A program made the position numbers and the translations under genes. The notes under the pieces were generated by a model. It saw only the letters and a program-made list of their open reading frames with translations. It ran no database searches and was not told the DNA's origin. Shown in pieces: positions 56,621 to 64,000 of a stretch of 64,000 nt of DNA. Within the stretch, counting starts at the first letter, position 1; every line of letters starts with the position of its first letter. Source of the DNA: Corynebacterium stercoris (GTDB lineage: Bacteria > Actinomycetota > Actinomycetes > Mycobacteriales > Mycobacteriaceae); contig NZ_JAMFTQ010000005.1 of the NCBI RefSeq assembly GCF_024160105.1, positions 1 through 64,000 of the forward strand. Reading direction: 5' to 3'.

Positions 56621-57716
56621 TCGCGCGCTGCTCGCTCTTCGTGTCCACCGAACCGGTGTATGCGTCCTCGCCGTAGAGCAGCTTCGCGGCGCGCAGCAGC
56701 AGCTCGCCGGTCTGCGGCCCGAAGGCCAGCGAGTCGCCGTCGTTCATGGTGATGGCCCGCTGGTTCTGGCCAGCAATCGTCTGCGCCACACCCGGCCGCT
56801 GCAGCAGGCCCTCGATGCCGCCGGCGGATTCGAGGCCCTTTGTCATGAGCACGAACATCTCCGGGTTGAGCTCGGCGAGCGCCTCCGGGCTCGCGGGCTT
56901 GAGGTCGGTGATGCCCGCCTCAGCCGCCATGTCGCGGCCGCCGAGCGCGGTGATCAGGCTCGTGGATCCGTAATCGTCGCCGATGATGTAGAAAATGCCG
57001 CCGGTGCCGCGGAGGTAGAGAAACGCCATGCGCAGCGGCTCGGCCGGCTTGATCTCGTCGATGACGGCGAGTGCCTCCTCGACCTCGCGCACACTGCGCT
57101 CGGCGAGCTTCTCGCCCTCCTCGGGGAGGCCGACCACCGACGCGACTAGGCGGATGTCGTCGCCGATGGTCTCCAGGGAGCGCTTGGGGGACATCATGAC
57201 GGTGGTGATGCCCGCGTTGCGGATCTGCTCGATCACCTCCGGCGGGCCCACCGACTCATCGACAATCACCAGCGTCGGATTCAGCTCGAGGATGGCTTCC
57301 GCGTTGAGGTTGTGCCCGCCGACGGTGACCACGGGCCGGTCCGCCAGCGACGGCTCGGTGCTCGACACCGTCCTGCCGACGATATTCTCGTTCAGCCCGA
57401 GGCCGGTCAGGGTCTTGGTGTAGGTGCCGTACAGGTCAAGCGCCAGGATGCGGGAAACATCCGTGACCTCCACGTCGAAGCCCTTCGCGTCCACCAGCGA
57501 GACCGGGAGGGCTGGTTTCGGGTTCTCGGTCACAGGTTCAACGTCGGCAAGCGAAGGCACAGTTTTCACGCCCTGCGCCGCGCGCGGATCGACCTGGCCC
57601 GCCTCGGTGCGCAACTCGCTCGCGAGCTCCGCATTCACATTCGACGTGCCGTCCCAGCTCGCGCACCCGCCCAGGGTGAGCGCGCAGGCGAGCACGGCTG
57701 CTACTAGACGCCTCAT
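56613..57716 (-). CDS. hmuT: heme-binding lipoprotein
   Basis: Receives heme from HtaA-type proteins and delivers it to HmuUV. The 367-residue protein has a lipobox (LTLGGC, Cys18) and a two-lobed FecB-type fold. The heme ligands can be placed: H135 (VGGHNLNAE) and Y234 with the nearby R236 (FLYLRGTGG), the same His/Tyr/Arg set as in C. diphtheriae HmuT, one number off. It starts 15 nt after htaA. Confidence 0.94.
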   Translation of the reverse strand: MRRLVAAVLACALTLGGCASWDGTSNVNAELASELRTEAGQVDPRAAQGVKTVPSLADVEPVTENPKPALPVSLVDAKGFDVEVTDVSRILALDLYGTYTKTLTGLGLNENIVGRTVSSTEPSLADRPVVTVGGHNLNAEAILELNPTLVIVDESVGPPEVIEQIRNAGITTVMMSPKRSLETIGDDIRLVASVVGLPEEGEKLAERSVREVEEALAVIDEIKPAEPLRMAFLYLRGTGGIFYIIGDDYGSTSLITALGGRDMAAEAGITDLKPASPEALAELNPEMFVLMTKGLESAGGIEGLLQRPGVAQTIAGQNQRAITMNDGDSLAFGPQTGELLLRAAKLLYGEDAYTGSVDTKSEQRANG

Positions 57717-57731
57717 TGCGGTGGAAGCTCC

Positions 57732-59645
57732 TTAGATGCTCGGGGCCTTGCGGCCGAAGTTGATGACGCTGCCGCCGCTGATCATCAGCGACGCAAGCAG
57801 CGCGAGTACCGACGGCACACTGTTGCCGTCGAGGTTCATGCCCGACGGCGATGCGCCGGAGGACTTGATGTGGAACTGGCTTTCGCCGTCTCCGGACTTT
57901 TCCTGGAACCCTCCGAGGGAAGAGTTGTCGCCCAAGCCCTGGGCGGTGCTTTCCGTGGCTGCCGCGCCAGGCGCAGCACCTGCGCGCAGCGCCGCGGCGG
58001 CGTCGGAGGGGCTGCTTTTGCCCTGCGCGTCGCCTGTCGACGCTCCGCCCTGCCCCTGCGCGCAGTTCGGCGCGCCGCTGAGGTTGACGGTGAAATCGAT
58101 CGGATCGAGCGGGTCGCCGGCGGGGTAGAAGTTGGCGAAGGCTTCGGCGCCCACCGGCGTGAGACTCGTGGTCGCGGAGCCGGAAACGGACGAATCGGAC
58201 ACGTTCAGCGAGGTGAACATCAGATTCGCCATCGCGACGCGGCCGTAGTCGCCGGGGTTGCCTTCTACGTCGTTCGATGTGACATCCATGACCAAAAGGC
58301 CGGAGTTGCCCTTGAACTGCACTTCGATGTTGGAGAAGCGGGTCTCCAGAATGCCCTTGTGGCCGTAGAATTCGATGGTGCCGGGGAAGAGGATCGAGCC
58401 TTCCTTCGTCTGCGGGTTCACGGCACCGCCCTGCGCCTTGAAACGATACTGGCCGTCGGAGTACCCGACGTTGTTGGAGAGGTTCCAGCCGCCCTTCGCG
58501 ATCTGCCCCTGGATGTACGCGCGGAAGGTGGAGCGCACGCCCCATGCGAAGTCGCCGCTGGTGACGCCTTTCGACGAAGGAGCGGAGCAGATGTCGTTCG
58601 AGACCGCCTGCGCCGCGGGGGCGGACCAGGCCGATGCCGACTGGCCGGTGCTCGCCGCGCGGTTCGCAGCGGGTGCTCCCCCAGAAGCGATCGCCCCGGG
58701 TAGTGCTGGTGCAGCGGCGCCGCCAGTCACGCCAGCGCCGCCGCCAGAGGTTGCCGCTGTGGCGAACTCGCTGGTATAAGCCGTGCCGCTCGCGCTCGGG
58801 GCGGCTGCCTGGGTGGGTGCTCCCCACACCCGGTCGTAGAACTGGCCGGAGTTGTCCATGAGCTTCTCGGTGTTGTCGATCAGCCCGTTGACTTCGATGA
58901 GCGTGTCGTTGACCTGGCCTAGCAGTCTCGCGGCACCTTCGGTGGCGTTCGAGCGGGGTGCTGCGCCTGTCGCAGCACCAGTACCAGTACCCGCGCCAGC
59001 GCCCATCTTCAACGAGAGGTTGAGCGGGGAGAGGGGCTCGCCGGCGGGGTAGAAGTCGGCGAAAATCTTGCTCGCGCCCTCCGGCGAGACTTTCGTTTCG
59101 CCGGAGAGCTGCACGGTGTCCTTTGTAAAGTCCGGCGCAGCGGAAAACGCGACGGTGGCGAGGACGGCGTCTTTGCCGGTGAACAGCGGGCCGACGTTTC
59201 CGGGAACGCCGGTGTTCTCGCGGCTTTCATAGTCCACACGGATCTCGCCGCTCGTGCCGTTGACCACCAACTTCATGTTGGTGAGCTTGAGGTCCAGGGT
59301 GCCCTTGTGGCCGTAGAAGCGGATGCCGCCGTTGAAGGAGATGGTGCCGGCGCTCGCGCCGGTGATCGCGGAGTTGCCGGCGGGGATGCTGAACACGCCG
59401 TTGTTCAGAGTGATCCCGCCGGTCGTCTGCACCTCGCCCTGAGCCACGGGGCCGACGATGTACTTCATGAAGGAATCGCGGATCGACCAATTCAGCTGGC
59501 CGGACTGCACCGAACGGTTGGCTTGGGCCTGCGCTGCGGGGGCTGCGATCAGCTCGAATCCCAGCGAGCCGCCGGCAGCCACAAGCGCCCCGGCGAGTGT
59601 GAGTGCGGCAATCCTGTGGACTTGGCGATTGGCAGCTTCCCGCAT
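57732..59645 (-). CDS. htaA: HtaA, two-domain heme and hemoglobin receptor
   Basis: A 637-residue surface protein: signal peptide (about 1-42), HtaA domain 1 (about 45-225; Tyr in SFMKYIVG, His in RFYGHKG), a Gly/Ala/Ser-rich linker (about 270-345), HtaA domain 2 (about 350-545; Tyr in TFRAYIQG, His in EFYGHKG), a second linker and a C-terminal TM (about 612-632). Two conserved regions and the place before hmuTUV identify HtaA. A DtxR-like box precedes it, so the operon should be iron-repressed. Confidence 0.93.
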   Translation of the reverse strand: MREAANRQVHRIAALTLAGALVAAGGSLGFELIAAPAAQAQANRSVQSGQLNWSIRDSFMKYIVGPVAQGEVQTTGGITLNNGVFSIPAGNSAITGASAGTISFNGGIRFYGHKGTLDLKLTNMKLVVNGTSGEIRVDYESRENTGVPGNVGPLFTGKDAVLATVAFSAAPDFTKDTVQLSGETKVSPEGASKIFADFYPAGEPLSPLNLSLKMGAGAGTGTGAATGAAPRSNATEGAARLLGQVNDTLIEVNGLIDNTEKLMDNSGQFYDRVWGAPTQAAAPSASGTAYTSEFATAATSGGGAGVTGGAAAPALPGAIASGGAPAANRAASTGQSASAWSAPAAQAVSNDICSAPSSKGVTSGDFAWGVRSTFRAYIQGQIAKGGWNLSNNVGYSDGQYRFKAQGGAVNPQTKEGSILFPGTIEFYGHKGILETRFSNIEVQFKGNSGLLVMDVTSNDVEGNPGDYGRVAMANLMFTSLNVSDSSVSGSATTSLTPVGAEAFANFYPAGDPLDPIDFTVNLSGAPNCAQGQGGASTGDAQGKSSPSDAAAALRAGAAPGAAATESTAQGLGDNSSLGGFQEKSGDGESQFHIKSSGASPSGMNLDGNSVPSVLALLASLMISGGSVINFGRKAPSI

Positions 59646-59671
59646 GTTGTGCGCTCCCTCTAGAATTCCAT

Positions 59672-59690
59672 AAAGATTAGGCTACACTAA
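59672..59690 (-). promoter_or_regulatory. DtxR-like box of the htaA-hmuTUV operon
   Basis: On the minus strand TTAGTGTAGCCTAATCTTT agrees with the consensus at 14 of 19 positions, 27 bp before the htaA start. Confidence 0.6.
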
Positions 59691-59736
59691 TTTAGCAATG
59701 GCTTAGTTTAGAGCACAAGCAGGAGGAGGAAAGTCG

Positions 59737-60279
59737 ATGCGCGACAAGATGGGTGAGGCGTTCGCCATGCTCTACCCGGACGTGGATCCGGGAACGCCGC
59801 TGCCCCCGTCAACCTGGGAGCGCGCCGCTATCGCAGTGAGTTCCGGCGTGCTGTTCTTCGGTGTGGCGGCCGGCAATCTCATCGTCGCCGGGGTCGGCCT
59901 GTTTATGGTCCTGGCGGCAACGATCATGCCCACCCAGCGCACCGACCGGCGCGTGCGCAACGAGGCGCGCTCCCGCTTCCCGCAGATGGAATGGGCGGAA
60001 AAGCAGGTCTCCCGCCAGTATGAATCGACGACGGTAATCGGCGTGACGTGGGCGGCCATCGCGATTGTGGCGGTTCTCGCGCTGTTGCTCGTCCCCGCCA
60101 AATTCAGCCTCGTCGCTGCGGGCGTCTGCGGCGTCGCCGCGGCGGCCATCATGTGGTTTGTCCCGGGCATCCATCCGTCCCGGCAGCCGGAGATTGCAGT
60201 CTACGAAAACGGGGACGATTCCCTCGATGTCTTACGCGACACCGAGGAAACCGCGACGTTTAGCCGCGTCGAGCAATAG
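59737..60279 (+). CDS. four-TM membrane protein of unknown function
   Basis: A 180-residue protein with four predicted TM segments in two pairs (about 29-45 and 47-64; 100-118 and 122-141) separated by a basic cytoplasmic-type loop with [19 protein letters not shown] strong AGGAGGAGG ribosome site precedes the ATG. It is divergent from htaA and shares its 91-bp promoter region, so co-regulation by iron is possible. Its end overlaps the glycosyltransferase gene by 20 nt. Confidence 0.72.
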   Translation: MRDKMGEAFAMLYPDVDPGTPLPPSTWERAAIAVSSGVLFFGVAAGNLIVAGVGLFMVLAATIMPTQRTDRRVRNEARSRFPQMEWAEKQVSRQYESTTVIGVTWAAIAIVAVLALLLVPAKFSLVAAGVCGVAAAAIMWFVPGIHPSRQPEIAVYENGDDSLDVLRDTEETATFSRVEQ

Positions 60280-61396
60280 CCTTCTCGTACACCTCGACCA
60301 CAGCTTCGGTCGAGGTGTGCCAGTTCCAGCGCAACGCCTCGTCGCGGGCGGCGTGGGCCATGCGGGTGTGTAACCCATCGTCGGCAAGCAATTGCTCTAG
60401 GCGCGCAGCCCACACGGTCTCCGGTTCTGCGGGGTCGACGAGGAAGCCCGTCTCGCCGTCGGCGACGACGAAGGGCAAGCCGCCCGCGTTCGCCGCCACC
60501 ACCGGCACGCCCGAAGCGAATGCCTCGAGTGCCGCGAATCCCAAGGTCTCCGTGGTGGAGGGGAAGAGGAGCGCGTCGCCGGAAGCGTAGGCTGCGTGCA
60601 GCTCGGCACCGGAGAGGTAGCCGGTGAACGTGATCCACTCGCGGTCGAAGCGGCGCTGCATCTCCTCGAATTGCGGGCCCGCGCCGATGAGCGCGAGGCG
60701 GGCGTCGGGGATGCGCTGGCGCAGCGCCTCCATGATCGGCAGCGTGCGCTCGACGGACTTCTCCGCGGAAATGCGGCCGACGAAGATTACCAACGGCGCC
60801 TCAGGGTGCCCACCGGTGAGACGTTCGCGCATCTCGCTTGAGCGCGCATCCGGCGTGAAGCTCACCGTGTCCACTGCCTTCGGCCACAGCTCCACGTTCT
60901 CGATCCCGTACTGCGCGGCCTTTTCCATCATCGGCCCCGACGTAACCAGGTTGTACTCGCACGCACCGTGGAACGTGCGTAGGCCCCACTCCGAAATCGG
61001 CTTTACCCATGGAATGCCCAGGTTGAGGCAGTATTCGGGGATGTCGGTGTGGAACGAACCCACGACGGGGAGGCCCTGCCGCGCCGCGATCAGCGTCGAC
61101 CACCCAGCCGTCCAGATCGGGTTCACCGCATGCACCACGTCCGGCTCGAACTGCGCAAGCCGCCGCGGCAACTTGGGGCCGAGCAGGCCGAACTTAATCT
61201 CGGGGTAGACGGGCCGCAAGCTTAACGACGGCAACTTCACCACCTCAAAGCCCGCATACTCTGCGGGAGCATCGCCGGTGGCAAAGATCAAGACCTCATG
61301 GCCCATCTCCGCCAGCTGGTCGAGGTGGCGCGTGGTACGGGTGACAACGCCGTCGATCTTGGGCAGGAAGACCTCGGTGAGCAGCGCGACGCGCAC
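60260..61396 (-). CDS. GT4-family glycosyltransferase, candidate glycolipid synthase
   Basis: A 378-residue retaining glycosyltransferase (GT-B): [20 protein letters not shown] at the N-terminus, [19 protein letters not shown] in the acceptor region, [13 protein letters not shown] and the nucleotide-sugar motif [18 protein letters not shown] (catalytic Glu pair). Its GTG shares one base with the stop of the SQD1-like gene (TAGTG), so the two are coupled. SQD1/SQD2-type pairs make sulfoquinovosyl lipids in phototrophs; in corynebacteria related GT4 enzymes are MgtA and PimB. Acceptor and donor are not proven. Confidence 0.78.
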   Translation of the reverse strand: MRVALLTEVFLPKIDGVVTRTTRHLDQLAEMGHEVLIFATGDAPAEYAGFEVVKLPSLSLRPVYPEIKFGLLGPKLPRRLAQFEPDVVHAVNPIWTAGWSTLIAARQGLPVVGSFHTDIPEYCLNLGIPWVKPISEWGLRTFHGACEYNLVTSGPMMEKAAQYGIENVELWPKAVDTVSFTPDARSSEMRERLTGGHPEAPLVIFVGRISAEKSVERTLPIMEALRQRIPDARLALIGAGPQFEEMQRRFDREWITFTGYLSGAELHAAYASGDALLFPSTTETLGFAALEAFASGVPVVAANAGGLPFVVADGETGFLVDPAEPETVWAARLEQLLADDGLHTRMAHAARDEALRWNWHTSTEAVVEVYEKAIARRG

Positions 61397-62592
61397 TACT
61401 TCTCGCCCTCCGGCACACCCTCGTGTTGCTGCTTCGTCCACAGGGAACGCGCCGGGATCTTGGAGCGGTCCACGCGGTCGGCGTACTTGCGGGCCACGTC
61501 CTCCACCTCTTCGAGCAGGCCCTCGGCGAGGAAGGTCGGCTCGAGGCCGAGGCCGATGAAAGTATCGTTGGCTACGTGGAGCTCGTTCTCGGCGGCCTCG
61601 TTGCGGGGGTTCGGCACCATCTGCACCTCCGCACCAGAGATCTGGGCGATGAGGTTTGCCAGGTCGCGGACGCGGTGGGTTTCCGTCATTTGGTTGATGA
61701 TCATGACTCGCTCACCCTTCGCCGGCGGATTCTCCACCGCCAGCTGGATGCACTTCGCCATGTCGCGGATGTGGATGAATGCGCGGGTCTGACCGCCGGT
61801 GTCGTGCACCGTCATCGGGTAGCCAACGGCGGCCTGCATGAGGAAGCGGTTGAGCACGGTGCCGTAGTCGCCGTCGTAGTCGAAGCGGTTGATCAGGCGC
61901 TCATCCCGCTCAGTTTGCGGCGTGTGGGTGCCCCAGATGATGCCCTGGTGCAGGTCAGTGATGCGCAGCTGGTCGTTCTTGGCAAAGTAGGCGAACATGT
62001 TCTGGTCTAGCACCTTGGTCATGTGGTAGACCGAGCCCGGGTTGGTGGGGTAGAGGATCTGCTGCTCCACAATGCCGTTTTCGCCGGCATCCACCTGCAC
62101 GTCCAGGTAGCCCTCCGGGATCTGCATGCCAGCCGTGCCGTAGCCGTACACGCCCATGGTGCCCAGGTGCACGATGTGGATGTCCAGGCCAGACTCCACC
62201 ACGGCGACCAGCAGGTTGTGGGTGGCGTTGACGTTGTTGTCCACCGTGTAGCGCTTAGTGCGGTGGTTCTTCATGGAGTACGGCGCGGCGCGCTGCTCGG
62301 CGAAGTGGATAATCGTGTCCGGCTGGTACTCGGTGATGAAGGAGTAGAGGCTCTCGTAGTCCTGGGCGACATCGATGTTCTGGAAGCCGATCTCCTTGCC
62401 GGAGACTTCCTTCCAGGCAGCGAGGCGGTCCTCGATGGAGGCGATCGGGGTCAGCGACTCAGCACCGAGCTCCTCATCGATCTTGCGGCGGGAGAGGTTG
62501 TCCACGATGACCACGTCGTGGCCAATATCCGACAGGTGCAGCGATGCGGGCCAGCCACAGAATCCATCCCCACCCAGTACTGCAATTTTCAC
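61396..62592 (-). CDS. SQD1-like UDP-sulfoquinovose synthase family protein
   Basis: A 398-residue NAD-dependent SDR-type sugar nucleotide enzyme. GGDGFCGWPASLHL is the NAD site; VDNLSRRKIDEELGAESL, TPIASIEDRL, HFAEQRAAPYSM, LGTMGVYGYG, SVYHMTK (Tyr and Lys), LNRFLMQAAVGYP and VPNPRNEA all follow plant SQD1, which makes UDP-sulfoquinovose from UDP-glucose and sulfite. The GTG start has GGAGC upstream. The glycosyltransferase follows in the same operon. UDP-glucose would come from GalU. Confidence 0.8.
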   Translation of the reverse strand: MKIAVLGGDGFCGWPASLHLSDIGHDVVIVDNLSRRKIDEELGAESLTPIASIEDRLAAWKEVSGKEIGFQNIDVAQDYESLYSFITEYQPDTIIHFAEQRAAPYSMKNHRTKRYTVDNNVNATHNLLVAVVESGLDIHIVHLGTMGVYGYGTAGMQIPEGYLDVQVDAGENGIVEQQILYPTNPGSVYHMTKVLDQNMFAYFAKNDQLRITDLHQGIIWGTHTPQTERDERLINRFDYDGDYGTVLNRFLMQAAVGYPMTVHDTGGQTRAFIHIRDMAKCIQLAVENPPAKGERVMIINQMTETHRVRDLANLIAQISGAEVQMVPNPRNEAAENELHVANDTFIGLGLEPTFLAEGLLEEVEDVARKYADRVDRSKIPARSLWTKQQHEGVPEGEK

Positions 62593-62674
62593 GTGAACGC
62601 TCCAAGCTCCAAACGACAACAAACTTCCCGAATACGTTACCTGCGCACGCGCACCTCCGCCGGACAAGCGACGT

Positions 62675-62863
62675 TTAGAAGACCAACATCAATGCGCGCA
62701 CGAGGGAATCCCACAGACCTGTCACCGAATAGGTCAGGTCGGTCACTGACTGCTGCCACGACGTAGGGAACCACTGCGTGGCCTGCTCGGTCCATGCGAG
62801 CCAGCGCACGTCCTGGGCGCCGAGGTGGAAGTTGACGTTCAATGTCGAGCTCAAAGGTGTCAT
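62675..62863 (-). CDS. small hypothetical protein with leaderless-type promoter
   Basis: A 62-residue ORF beginning MTPLSSTLNVNFHLGAQD, rich in Trp and Ser/Thr, with an amphipathic C-terminal stretch (VTGLWDSLVRALMLVF). There is no cysteine, signal peptide or known domain. A TAGCAT hexamer (62876-62871, minus) ends 7 nt before its ATG, exactly the layout of the confirmed genes, which argues that it is real. Small mycomembrane proteins of this size exist in corynebacteria, but I see no direct match. Confidence 0.42.
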   Translation of the reverse strand: MTPLSSTLNVNFHLGAQDVRWLAWTEQATQWFPTSWQQSVTDLTYSVTGLWDSLVRALMLVF

Positions 62864-62887
62864 AGTGGCAATGCTAGGCGCACGTGC

Positions 62888-64000
62888 TCACAGTTCGTGC
62901 GCCGCCAACGCCTCGGCCATGAACGGCCACTCGCCGAAATCCGCCTTGAACACCGCAAGCTGCCCCTCCCACTGGGCGAGGCCCTCCGCAGCGAGCAGCG
63001 GATCTTTCACATCGAGCAGCAGGCGGGTACGCAGCTGCCGCACTCTGAGCGCGACGTGGGCGGCACTCTCGCGGGTGCGCGGGAGGGGGAGCTCCGGCAT
63101 GCCGGTCAACCACACCCGAAAGTAGGCATAGAGGCGGCGCACTGCGGTGACCGGGTCGCGCGGAAGCTCCACATCGACCGCCCATCTGCCCACTGCCAGC
63201 GAGTTCACGCTGTGATTTTCCACAATGAACAAGCCCTCGTCGTACAGCCCGAATTCCGTAGCGGCGGACAGCTCCCAATTGGGGTCGTTCAGCCCAAGCT
63301 CCGCCAGCGTCGTCATCACCTCGTGGTACGTCTGCCCGGGTGCCTCCAGGTACTCAAAGAACGTGCTTGTCGACGGTTGAAACCGCAACTCACGCCGCAG
63401 GAATCCGCGAACGGTATCCGCATCCACGTACTGCGCCGCCTGAAAACGAATCAGCGGGGCAGAAAGCTGCACGGGGTCGGCCGGATCGATCGCGCGCCTG
63501 AGCAACTCCTCGCACTCGGCATCGAAGTCGTTGCGTTCGAAGTACCAGAACAGCTTGTCGCGGTCGTTAAGAACCGCAGATAGCTGCTCGGCCTCGTACA
63601 CGTCGTGGCGCGCCAGCGCTACATCGACTGCGACGTTCGCGTACCCCTTGGCGAATGTGCCGGTGGTGCCGCGCGCTGCTGCTGCGGCGAGGACGGCATC
63701 AAAGCCGCCGTCGTCAAGCAATGGCTCGTAATCCTCCAGATCGGGGTCGGGCAGGGTGGGCGTGAAATACTGCTTGACCAGGAAATCTGCGAGGTCGTCG
63801 ACGGGCCGCTCCACCTCGCGCACAAGCTCGCGGTGCTGCTCGAGGAGCCGGGCGATGAGGCTGGTGAAGCGGTCATCGCGAAGAGCGGTCCCGTCTTCGA
63901 GCGCGAGGAAACCGATCGCCTGCTCAACCACGGTGAGCATGCTCGCGAGGTTTCCGTCACCCAGCTCGTGGCGCAGCATGCCGGCGGCGCGTTCCCAATC
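62888..64000 (-). CDS. hypothetical protein, 5' end outside the window
   Basis: At least 363 residues from ATG 63979, and the frame remains open to the window edge, so the true start probably lies beyond. The protein is soluble, acidic and Leu-rich with a mixed alpha/beta look; stretches such as RDKLFWYFERNDFDAECEEL and FRVWLTGMPELPLPRTRES carry no motif I recognise. No signal peptide or TM is seen in the visible part. The small ORF downstream begins 24 nt after its stop. Confidence 0.65.
   Translation of the reverse strand, partial: DWERAAGMLRHELGDGNLASMLTVVEQAIGFLALEDGTALRDDRFTSLIARLLEQHRELVREVERPVDDLADFLVKQYFTPTLPDPDLEDYEPLLDDGGFDAVLAAAAARGTTGTFAKGYANVAVDVALARHDVYEAEQLSAVLNDRDKLFWYFERNDFDAECEELLRRAIDPADPVQLSAPLIRFQAAQYVDADTVRGFLRRELRFQPSTSTFFEYLEAPGQTYHEVMTTLAELGLNDPNWELSAATEFGLYDEGLFIVENHSVNSLAVGRWAVDVELPRDPVTAVRRLYAYFRVWLTGMPELPLPRTRESAAHVALRVRQLRTRLLLDVKDPLLAAEGLAQWEGQLAVFKADFGEWPFMAEALAAHEL

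Overview
The window is G+C-rich chromosomal DNA from an actinobacterium, almost certainly a Corynebacterium. The evidence is a gapB with a long N-terminal extension, a moeA-like/rimJ/glpR cell-division locus, mprAB-htrA, a protein O-mannosyltransferase next to rsmI and a BetP-type carrier, an Rpf with G5 and RPF domains, and a hmuTUV/HtaA heme system with DtxR-like boxes. Species cannot be named from this sequence alone. Coding density is high: no stretch over 300 bases lacks a gene, and the longest gap is about 225 bases (4161-4386).

Layout. 1-1.2 kb: right end of an IS30-type insertion. 1.3-4.9 kb: ribosomal proteins (rpmB-rpmG-rpsN-rpsR leftward, rpmE2-rpmF rightward), none with a zinc ribbon, around a DUF418 membrane protein and mscL. 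4.9-9.2 kb: envelope-stress two-component system mprAB, HtrA-like protease and a MogA-like protein. 9.2-14.8 kb: SAF protein, folate cyclo-ligase, galU, the division pair glp/glpR with rimJ between, and tRNA-Ala(CGC). 14.9-25 kb: a broken cation-efflux gene, a ThDP enzyme, tag, DoxX and zinc-finger membrane proteins, pmt, rsmI, betP, metG. 25-30.2 kb: a phn-type ABC operon with a HAD phosphatase and an RpiR/SIS regulator, behind a phased TTCAC repeat array. 30.2-37.1 kb: tatD, rpfB, ksgA, ispE, an exonuclease and an ABC-F protein. 37.1-43.3 kb: a 5-oxoproline-type cluster (NRAMP-like carrier, DUF1445, biotin carboxylase/BCCP, PxpB-PxpC fusion, PxpA). 43.4-49.6 kb: secreted protein, ppk2, mpg, Cof-type HAD, heme oxygenase, HIBYL-CoA hydrolase-like protein, gapB. 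49.5-59.7 kb: a heme island with five HtaA-domain proteins around hmuTUV. 59.7-64 kb: membrane protein, a GT4 glycosyltransferase plus SQD1-like enzyme, a small ORF and a protein running off the window.

How parts work together. HtaA-family surface proteins would pass heme to lipoprotein HmuT, HmuUV would import it, and HmuO would open the ring to free iron; DtxR-like boxes sit at most of these promoters. The phn-type operon looks like a phosphate-starvation scavenging unit. BC-BCCP, PxpBC and PxpA lie in one leftward operon, and their domain set resembles a split urea-carboxylase-type enzyme.

A recurring promoter layout is a TAnnnT hexamer ending 7-8 nt before the start codon, which implies leaderless mRNAs. 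I used it to choose many starts. The 11-mer GCTTGCCGACG occurs 13 times by my reading, far more than expected by composition.
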